DNA of 61,680 nt from Candidatus Electryonea clarkiae (GTDB lineage: Bacteria > Electryoneota > Electryoneia > Electryoneales > Electryoneaceae): positions 1-61,680 of the forward strand of contig JAVCCM010000084.1 of assembly GCA_030765455.1 (NCBI GenBank), read 5' to 3'. The position numbers were made by a program, and so were the translations under genes. Shown piece by piece: positions 8,149 through 14,867 of this stretch. How positions within the stretch are numbered: the first letter of the stretch is position 1; each line of letters starts with the position of its first letter. Under the pieces are notes generated by a model, which was given only the letters and a program-made list of their open reading frames with translations, did not search any database and had not been told where the DNA came from.

Positions 8149-8325
8149 CCAAAGGGGAATAATATGAATAGCCGTGGGTGTCAACCCACGGTGAACGATT
8201 GCCACAACCATCTCGTCCCTGAAGGGGGTATACAACAGTTTGTTCAACCCCTTTAGGGTTGATATTGTTACGTTTGCGCTGTCCCACGGGCTTTGCCCGT
8301 GGCTATTTATGTTTATCTCCTTTGG
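8149..8325. repeat. 177-base palindromic element with GCCGTGGG arms
   Basis: The ends CCAAAGG...AAATAGCC are inverted copies of one another (8149-8173 and 8301-8325). Inside are two GC-rich hairpins, CCGTGGGTGTCAACCCACGG and CCCACGGGCTTTGCCCGTGG, and a central CCCTGAAGGGG/CCCCTTTAGGG pair. The whole element folds back on itself. The design matches REP/MITE-type elements common in Bacteroidota-Chlorobi genomes that are mobilised by REP-associated tyrosine transposases. It lies between two genes of the corrinoid operon. Confidence 0.75.
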
Positions 8326-8350
8326 AGATATTTTCATTATAATCTATAAC

Positions 8351-9061
8351 TTATGAACGAAGTTTTTTCATACGATCTATACACGAACGGTTTTTACAGG
8401 TTGAACAATAGCTATAATTATCCTTGAATAGATGGATTTCTTTTTTTCCTGCTACAAGAAGCCCTGTAATTGATTTTAAAGGTATCATAAGGAAGCTGCT
8501 ACTTAAAATGATTCCAATTTGTTCCGGTTCAAGGTATTGAAACAGCTTTTTCTGCCCACTTATATCCCAGCCGCAATAACCGGGACTATAACCCAACGTC
8601 GCCGAATTGCTGTTCAGACCATGCGTTTTTGAAAGTTCATTGAAATACCAATCCTGAACCACGTTTGACGCTTTATCTGCCGCATTGGATGCTACAGAAT
8701 CGAGCATTGTCCCAAGAGCGAAATCGTTGGTATTAAATAAATGATCGATTTTATCACTTATCGTCTTTCCCATTGTCAGGGCGTATAGTGCTAAATGGTT
8801 AGCCTTTGGATAAATGTATTTTAATAGAACATCATCAGCGTTTTTGCCTTCTCCCCGGAAAATGCGCTCGAATTCATTATATGATATTTCATTAACAATA
8901 CAAGAAGGTTGAACAGTTTGATGGAAAAGATCAAGGGCTTCATCAAAAAGTGCTTGAATCGAATCCACGATTTCAGTTCCAACCGGAATTCCGAGGCTGA
9001 ATAATACCTCATTTTTTCCCGGTAAAATATCTGATAAAGATAATTCAATATTCTGTTTCAT
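8351..9061 (-). CDS. Stand-alone B12-dependent methionine-synthase activation-domain protein
   Basis: A 236-residue protein resembling the C-terminal reactivation domain of MetH as a separate polypeptide. The hallmark is GYSPGYCGWDISGQKKLF (about residues 157-174), equivalent to the RYSPGY..W motif that contacts the corrinoid and S-adenosylmethionine. Its role would be to rescue cob(II)alamin that forms by oxidation on the neighbouring corrinoid protein. A cysteine-rich tail (YCSTCKNRSCIDR) is extra to the MetH domain and could bind a metal centre or an iron-sulfur cluster. That is inference. The ATG overlaps the stop of the MttB-like gene (TAATG), so the two are translationally coupled. Confidence 0.8.
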   Translation of the reverse strand: MKQNIELSLSDILPGKNEVLFSLGIPVGTEIVDSIQALFDEALDLFHQTVQPSCIVNEISYNEFERIFRGEGKNADDVLLKYIYPKANHLALYALTMGKTISDKIDHLFNTNDFALGTMLDSVASNAADKASNVVQDWYFNELSKTHGLNSNSATLGYSPGYCGWDISGQKKLFQYLEPEQIGIILSSSFLMIPLKSITGLLVAGKKEIHLFKDNYSYCSTCKNRSCIDRMKKLRS

Positions 9062-10518
9062 TAAGATCTTTCCGGCAATTTATCCATCCCATAACGTTGG
9101 GCTTCATTTTCCATCAGCTTGATAAGTTCCTGCCTGGAGTCGTCATTCAGATGGTTAGGCTGATAATCAGATATTAGTTTTTTCACCATATCATTTGCCC
9201 GTTCACCCAATGTTTGCGAACCCTCATCGATCCATCTTGCGCGGTTGGATCTGTCGATTACCGGCTTCGGCATGTAATGCTCCTCACCCAGGTATCGCAT
9301 GGAATGTTCCGATATCAACAGGTGCCCCTCTCGAAGCAGTTCCTGGAAGATTGGAAGTGCAGGAAAATCCTCTTTCGGGGTGATTCCCTCTACCAGGCGT
9401 AAAACCATTCCGCAGATTTCATTGTCCAGGACTAATTTTTCCAAACTCTGGCAGCTCTCGAAATCGAGCATTCCCGGTCCTGAAATGTTGTTAATTCCAG
9501 CTAAAGCGGCAAGAGTCGCACCCATTCCGCTTTCAAGTCCAGCCTGGGCGTCAAGCTGTTTCGAGTCGCTAAGCGAGATATATGCCTGTGTCGGAATACC
9601 CAGGTGTTTCCCGATTTCATTGTAGGCACAATCGATCATCATCGTCTCGACAGCGCCCATTGGTGTAGTCTCATACCGGATATCGAAAATAGCCGGCGAA
9701 CCGCCATAAAGCATCGGTGTTCCCGGATTGGTTAATTGGCTGATTACAATTCCACTCAAAGTTTCGGCGGTATGCTGAATAAGGGAACCGACAAGTGTAA
9801 CCGGAGCAATAAAACCGGACAGGGGCATGGATATAAATTCAACCGGAATGGAGTATTTGGCGCAATCAACCAGGTTTTGCGATGTAACGTCACTCCATTT
9901 CAAAGGAGAAGTCGGGCAGCAAGAAAAAACTGCCAAAGGTTTATCTTTCAGTGCTTCTCGTGTGCCTCGAACGGAGAGTAGGAGTTCTTTCATAATCTCG
10001 AAGGATTCGATTGTGAATGCACCTGTTACAACAGGTTTATCACAATAGGAGAGGCTCAGGAAAAGACGGTAGCTGTCTGATATTTTTTCATGAACGTCTG
10101 AAGGGATAAATGCGGTACTTTGTGACTTGATGTGTTCAAGTCCACTAATGACTTTTGAATAGTTTATGTAATCAATGGAGTCAGGTTTACGGATCTTTCC
10201 CGAGTCAAAATCTAATATATTCAACGCTGCGGAACCGGGAGTGAAGTGTATTTTATGGTCGCTGAAGTCGTGAGTTTCTTCCCCTGTGACATCATAAAGT
10301 TTAAAAGATGAAGGGGCAGTTTTTAAGGCTTTCTCAATTATTTCCCTATTGAGCTTGACATGCGATCCTCCCATATCAACTTCAGCGCCAAAATCACCAA
10401 GCATCGAAAGGACTTTTTCATTGTGCAACTCAACACCGAGGTTACCAAGAATTTCGATAGCTTCGGCAATGATCTTTTCGATCAAGTTATCTTCTAAAAA
10501 GCGTATTGTCGGTCTCAA
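9061..10518 (-). CDS. MttB-family (trimethylamine methyltransferase-like) methyltransferase, non-pyrrolysine
   Basis: A 485-residue protein of the trimethylamine:corrinoid methyltransferase family (Pfam MTTB). It has the typical N-terminus (helix, then GVELHNEKVLSMLGDFGAEVD), a TIM-barrel body with FTPGSAALNILD, and the SKQLDAQAGLESGMGATLAALAG / GPGMLDFESC segment. The frame has no internal stop, so it lacks the pyrrolysine of true MttB. It belongs to the large non-Pyl group, whose studied members demethylate quaternary amines such as glycine betaine, proline betaine or carnitine. The exact substrate cannot be read from the sequence. The start is TTG 10518 with GGGAG seven bases upstream. It is the first gene of the corrinoid operon and presumably the methyl donor enzyme. 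Confidence 0.88.
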   Translation of the reverse strand: MRPTIRFLEDNLIEKIIAEAIEILGNLGVELHNEKVLSMLGDFGAEVDMGGSHVKLNREIIEKALKTAPSSFKLYDVTGEETHDFSDHKIHFTPGSAALNILDFDSGKIRKPDSIDYINYSKVISGLEHIKSQSTAFIPSDVHEKISDSYRLFLSLSYCDKPVVTGAFTIESFEIMKELLLSVRGTREALKDKPLAVFSCCPTSPLKWSDVTSQNLVDCAKYSIPVEFISMPLSGFIAPVTLVGSLIQHTAETLSGIVISQLTNPGTPMLYGGSPAIFDIRYETTPMGAVETMMIDCAYNEIGKHLGIPTQAYISLSDSKQLDAQAGLESGMGATLAALAGINNISGPGMLDFESCQSLEKLVLDNEICGMVLRLVEGITPKEDFPALPIFQELLREGHLLISEHSMRYLGEEHYMPKPVIDRSNRARWIDEGSQTLGERANDMVKKLISDYQPNHLNDDSRQELIKLMENEAQRYGMDKLPERS

Positions 10519-11026
10519 GAATGACTCCCGTATAGTCTGGATTTTAAACCCTGGTTCAAAGAAACATTGATTGGTAAATCAGGGAATAGCGATTTCATGT
10601 AATGTAATCAGGTTATACTATCACAATCACACTGCTAACCCGATATAATACTGGAACTCGAATTTTTCATGAAAGTGTAAAAGTAGTAATTATTAATAGT
10701 GGTTTTCCATGCTCAATTGGATCAGAAATACTGTTGCAGTGACAACATCAGTATTCGCAATCCTTGTCATTTTAAACCTGATAAAAAATATCAAATATCA
10801 AAGTTTCTATCTTCATAATATATTTTAGATACAAAGACTGATGCCTCTTAAGATTCAGTTTGCTATCGTCCAATCATGCCCCAACTTTGGCAGTGCAAAA
10901 TCTTTACGAGCATAAAAAAACGTGCCAGGTCTCAAAGTGGAAAACCACTTCAAAACCTGACACTTCAAACATTTTGAAACCTTTCTGATCCTGTAGATAT
11001 TAACCTGACAGAGAGATTTAAAGGTC
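10519..11026. other. Non-coding gap between two minus-strand genes
   Basis: I found no supported gene. The only marked structure is the terminator at 10914-10963. The promoter of the corrinoid operon should lie in about 10519-10700, but no clear -35/-10 pair stands out in this AT-rich DNA. Confidence 0.4.
10914..10963 (-). terminator. Rho-independent terminator for the secreted FG-GAP gene
   Basis: On the minus strand a long stem (GTGTCAGGT...GAAGTGG / CCACTT...ACCTGGCAC, small internal mismatch, loop TTTT) is followed by seven T residues. It lies about 65 bases downstream of the stop codon at 11027. Confidence 0.8.
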
Positions 11027-13420
11027 TCATCTCATTAGTACAACCTTCCTCACTTCATGCATCTTCCCCGGTACTTCGGCGTGGATAAAGTAGATCCCGC
11101 TTGGTTGATCCTTCCCATCAAAGCTTAGCTTCTGGTAGCCAGTACTATAAGTGCCTTCAGCAACAACTGCTACCTCTTGGCCAATGATGTTAAAGATGCT
11201 GACTTTCAACTCTGATGATATGGGTAGACCAATTGAGATTGAGAGTGTTGGATTAAAAGGATTGGGGAAAAGTTTGGCAATAGAGTATTTAGATGGAATA
11301 TTGCCAGATTTTCGTTCTTGAACGGATAAAGTAACCTGCAATATCCATGTTTGACTTGAATAAGTTTCCAAATCAAAACGGTCAACAGCCTTTACGCGCC
11401 ACCAATATGTACTTATTTCTAAATTACCCAGTGCCAGTGTGTCCATTGAACCAATATCATAGACTTCTGGATCAATGAAGCCACTATTCGTGGAAAGCTC
11501 AAGCGTGTAATGAATACGATCATTCGGATCAGGATCATTAGCTGATTCCCATCGGAAAACGAGGGGAAAATCACCTTGTCCTGTTAGTTCATATCCGTTC
11601 TCTGGTTCTGATAAAGAAAAACCGTCAGGTGGTTCTGGGTCGTAGGCAAAAAATGATAGTGTGTCCTCAGCCCAAGTTCCGGGCGTATTGCTGTCGGTGG
11701 CACGAACTGTCCAATAATAAAGCTGATCCTGAATGAGATCAGTAACCTCAAGTGAAGTCTCATCAGTGCTATCTATTACTAATTCTGCATTTGAAAGATC
11801 AGGTTCAGTTCCAAACCATACATCATAGTGAGGAGTGTCATATGCGTCAGGATCTGTTGTAGCATCCCATACTAATATTGTATCAAGCGTCCAGCATGTA
11901 TCATCTATACTTGGCTGAAGAAGGCTGAAATGTAAGGGGCTATCGAATAAATCTGTTGTAAACAACCATCCAGCGCTATCACCATTTGCCCACGTATATA
12001 TTCCGGAATTGTCAATTGCTCTTACTCTCCAGTAAATCGATTGATCGTCCGGCAATTCGTCCAATTCACCATTACTAACATTATGTGGTATATCAAAAAT
12101 GCTTGTCATTAATTCTTCTAAATCACTGATAACAAATGATGTATCATTTGTAGTATCACTGAAAGTGTCATCGTCAGGGAAGTCGTTATCTGATGACCAG
12201 TCTATGATGTATTCAATCTCATCATTTGGATCATCATCGGTAGTCAGGTTCCAAAAAACAGCCACCGTATCTTCATGCACAATTGCATTATCAGGTGGTG
12301 AGGCTAATTCAAAATCGTTAGGTGGTCTGCCAATATTTTCCCACCATATTACTTCCTCACTGTATACAGTAACTCCAACTATGTCGTTATCTTCATCTCC
12401 ATCAATATCACATGTATAAATAGAATATGGACCGTCAATACTGTCTGTGACAGTATGTCCTGTAAAGTTTTCATCCCCATCATTTTCCCACCATATTATT
12501 GAATCGTCTATAAAAATTCCACAAACAACATCTTTATCTCCATCCGAGTCCATATCAATTCCTAAAATTGTTTGCGGTCCTTCAATATCCTCATCTATTA
12601 GATGGGTTGTAAAATTTTCATTACCATCATTTTCACACCAGTAAATTTCAAAATCGTTGTAAGCTGATCCAAGAATATCTATATCGTCATCATCATCGAG
12701 GTCAATTGAAAGTGCACTGAAAGCTCCATCGCATTGTCCAATGACAGTATGTCTTGTGAAGTTCATGTTACCATCATTTTCCCACCAGCTTATATTATCA
12801 CCCCAAAAAGCCGCTCCTAACACATCGACATCTCCATCGCCATCAATATCATCAGCGTGAACAGACGAAGCAGCATCAAAGTTATCTTGTATAGTGTGTT
12901 CTGTGAAATTCTCATTGCCGTCATTTTCCCACCAAGAGATTTCGTCACCAATTTGTGCAGCACCAAGTACATCGATGTCACCATCACTATCAATGTCATA
13001 TGCATATATATATCTCGCTCCTCCGAATGCTTCGGATATGATATTTGTTGTCCAAATTGAGCCGTCTCCCTCGGTATTATCAAAGAAGACTAAGGTATTT
13101 CCTGTAGCTCCAAGCACATCGATGTCATCATCATTATCAATATCTATCGCAAAGATACAACGCAGACCAACAAATTCATCAGAAATAATATGTTCAGTAA
13201 ATTCCTCATCGCCATCATTTTCCCACCATGTAAATATAGCATCTACACTGGCGCCCAGAATATCAACATCGCTATCTCCATTTATATCAATTGCGTAAAC
13301 TGACCAACCAGGGATACTATCTGCGATTGTGTGCTCTGGAAAATGGATGCTTGCTACACAGATCGAAGATGAAAAAAATGTCAAAAATGCATATAAGGAA
13401 TAAATTGCTTTAGCTCTCAC
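11027..13420 (-). CDS. Secreted VCBS/FG-GAP WWENDG-repeat protein with type IX sorting domain
   Basis: A protein of about 797 residues. I prefer GTG 13420 to the ATG twelve bases upstream because GGAGG sits five bases before the GTG. Translation then starts with a signal peptide (MRAKAIYSLYAFLTFFSSSICVAS). Residues about 27-365 hold seven blades of about 45 residues with the pattern DxDGDxDVLGA...ISWWENDGNENFTEHTI, a VCBS-like propeller. Fibronectin-like domains follow (about 370-700, with WRVRAIDNS, WTVRATDSN, WWRVKAVDR). The C-terminus has FPNPFNP, IFNIIGQEV and VPGKMHEVRKVVLMR, a type IX sorting domain. It is a paralogue of the plus-strand gene at 26493. It probably acts at the cell surface; the ligand is unknown. 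Confidence 0.85.
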   Translation of the reverse strand: MRAKAIYSLYAFLTFFSSSICVASIHFPEHTIADSIPGWSVYAIDINGDSDVDILGASVDAIFTWWENDGDEEFTEHIISDEFVGLRCIFAIDIDNDDDIDVLGATGNTLVFFDNTEGDGSIWTTNIISEAFGGARYIYAYDIDSDGDIDVLGAAQIGDEISWWENDGNENFTEHTIQDNFDAASSVHADDIDGDGDVDVLGAAFWGDNISWWENDGNMNFTRHTVIGQCDGAFSALSIDLDDDDDIDILGSAYNDFEIYWCENDGNENFTTHLIDEDIEGPQTILGIDMDSDGDKDVVCGIFIDDSIIWWENDGDENFTGHTVTDSIDGPYSIYTCDIDGDEDNDIVGVTVYSEEVIWWENIGRPPNDFELASPPDNAIVHEDTVAVFWNLTTDDDPNDEIEYIIDWSSDNDFPDDDTFSDTTNDTSFVISDLEELMTSIFDIPHNVSNGELDELPDDQSIYWRVRAIDNSGIYTWANGDSAGWLFTTDLFDSPLHFSLLQPSIDDTCWTLDTILVWDATTDPDAYDTPHYDVWFGTEPDLSNAELVIDSTDETSLEVTDLIQDQLYYWTVRATDSNTPGTWAEDTLSFFAYDPEPPDGFSLSEPENGYELTGQGDFPLVFRWESANDPDPNDRIHYTLELSTNSGFIDPEVYDIGSMDTLALGNLEISTYWWRVKAVDRFDLETYSSQTWILQVTLSVQERKSGNIPSKYSIAKLFPNPFNPTLSISIGLPISSELKVSIFNIIGQEVAVVAEGTYSTGYQKLSFDGKDQPSGIYFIHAEVPGKMHEVRKVVLMR

Positions 13421-13491
13421 AAATTCCTCCATTCTCTTTTTCTGTAAGTAAATCTCTGGACACTATTTATCAGTGTACCTTCCAGCATTAT

Positions 13492-14043
13492 TTATCCAAA
13501 TGGTTTTCTGTCTGGCCCGGGACGCTTTGAGAATCCCCAATACTTCTCTGGATGTAACCCGAAAAGTTCAATGTCGCCATATGCTTCATTCCTTGTGTAA
13601 TCAGCAAGCCATATTTCAATAAAACCTGTGGAAGAATAATCAGATTTAGTATTTTCATGTATAAAAGGCATTAGAGATTCCAATGGGCAATCATGAAGTT
13701 GTAAAACAAGAATTGTCTTATCCTTAAGCTCACCATACAGCTTTTTCCTTTTGGCATCTTTTATTTCGATAGCACTCCAAGCCTCATCTAAGATTCTGAT
13801 GGGATCGGCTTCATCTTCCGGAGTTACATCTGTAACCTTATAAACACAATCATAATCAATTATTACTTTGGTTAATTCGACACCAACAATATCATTATTA
13901 TCTTTTCTGCATAAAAAATCTGGCGATTCAATCGAATATAGAATCGTAAGTTCCATACCTGTTGCATGTTCATAAGCTTCTGTAAAAAAATTCATCTCAA
14001 TTTGTTCAGAGTGTTTCTTTCCATCATCATTAGTAGCCCACAT
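13492..14043 (-). CDS. Predicted PD-(D/E)xK-like nuclease, unknown family
   Basis: A 183-residue protein with no signal peptide. ATG 14043 is preceded by GAGGAG, so I start there; the frame is open 39 bases further, which would overlap the upstream gene by 14 bases. The centre reads ESPDFLCRK...DIVGVELTK, an E-SPD-(spacer)-GxExT arrangement resembling the active-site strand of PD-(D/E)xK nucleases. The C-terminal half has ILVLQLHDCP and a GFIEIWLADYT strand. It follows a ribbon-helix-helix gene closely and probably forms an operon with it. Possible roles are a restriction or toxin nuclease controlled by the upstream protein. The family is not identified and the catalytic set is not proven. 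Confidence 0.5.
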   Translation of the reverse strand: MWATNDDGKKHSEQIEMNFFTEAYEHATGMELTILYSIESPDFLCRKDNNDIVGVELTKVIIDYDCVYKVTDVTPEDEADPIRILDEAWSAIEIKDAKRKKLYGELKDKTILVLQLHDCPLESLMPFIHENTKSDYSSTGFIEIWLADYTRNEAYGDIELFGLHPEKYWGFSKRPGPDRKPFG

Positions 14044-14068
14044 TGCCAATCTCCTCGATTTTGTATCT

Positions 14069-14557
14069 CTATGCTGACACATTGGATTGATGTGAGATAT
14101 TTACTACAAAATCTTCGATAACATCTCCATATTCAGGGAATATTCTTTTTAGTAATTTTTTTAGCTCTGATAAAGATGGATCCGCTAATAAATTGTCGAA
14201 TTGTCGTGCATTTAGATAAAGTTGTCTACAGTACTTATCTATAACCGTCTGAGGTGCAATGCTCCTGTTTCTAGCTACAAAGTTTGTAGATTCTTGTCTA
14301 GTAAAACCACGCTTAGTATGAAATACGACTTCAAGTATTTGTTCTAACGCAGCGGGACTGTTCCTGAGGAACTTTGGTTCTATATTGCTATGGCGAACCT
14401 CATTTTTATCTTGATTACTGGCTTTACTCTTAAGTCGTTGTTTATCTATCAATAATATTCTTCGTAAAACAGAATTTGGAGTATCTTCGAAAGGGACAGC
14501 TTCTTGTTTTAAATAACTCCAGACGTCTTCGTCTACTTCAATCCTTCTGTGTCTCAC
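14069..14557 (-). CDS. Ribbon-helix-helix DNA-binding protein, partner of the nuclease-like gene
   Basis: A 162-residue protein that starts at GTG 14557 with GGAGG eight bases upstream. Residues 4-35 match the SeqA-N/ribbon-helix-helix pattern: IEVDEDVWSYLKQEAVPFEDTPNSVLRRILL, with the DTPNSVLRR signature. A basic linker (lysine and asparagine-rich, about 38-58) joins a helical C-terminal domain containing ALEQILEVVFHTKRGFTRQES and QTVIDKYCRQLYLNARQFDNLL. Ribbon-helix-helix domains commonly autoregulate toxin-antitoxin or restriction operons. Here only the DNA-binding part is recognisable. The nuclease-like gene starts 25 bases after its stop. The pair interrupts a run of secreted-protein genes and looks like an inserted module. 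Confidence 0.65.
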   Translation of the reverse strand: MRHRRIEVDEDVWSYLKQEAVPFEDTPNSVLRRILLIDKQRLKSKASNQDKNEVRHSNIEPKFLRNSPAALEQILEVVFHTKRGFTRQESTNFVARNRSIAPQTVIDKYCRQLYLNARQFDNLLADPSLSELKKLLKRIFPEYGDVIEDFVVNISHQSNVSA

Positions 14558-14867
14558 TGCAAACCTCCATTTGTTTGTAAACTATCATATCGAAAGATAC
14601 TATTTAATAAGTAGTATTTCAAGTATCCTCGATAATTCTGTGATAGTTTTACTCTTGGAGGTCTCAATAAATCATAAAAACTAGATTCATAATTTCTGTT
14701 GAATCTGCTAATCGAGAATCTGATCTCTTTCACTTTATGTCTCAAGCATACAATAACATAGAATTATATTTCAGAAATTCTGGTCCATATTGGCGAGAAT
14801 TGGGATTAATCTCAATGTGTTCCAATTCTGCTCACTACCGGTAAACTGTAAGCTCAATAATTTATCC
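14558..14867. other. Non-coding gap upstream of the ribbon-helix-helix gene
   Basis: This should hold the promoter of the two-gene unit. A 63-codon minus-strand frame (14554-14745) overlaps the GTG start, but it would begin at an unsupported TTG and has no family features. No repeat or terminator is evident. Confidence 0.35.

Noticed and set aside
9061..10518. Pyrrolysine-containing MttB
   Set aside because: The frame has no in-frame TAG, so the enzyme belongs to the non-pyrrolysine branch.
10709..10828. A 39-codon plus-strand ORF with a short hydrophobic stretch
   Set aside because: No ribosome-binding site, low-complexity AT-rich tail and no neighbour relationship.
14554..14745. A 63-codon minus-strand ORF overlapping the ribbon-helix-helix start
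   Set aside because: It needs a TTG start with no ribosome-binding site and shows no domain; the overlap with GTGA is probably coincidental.
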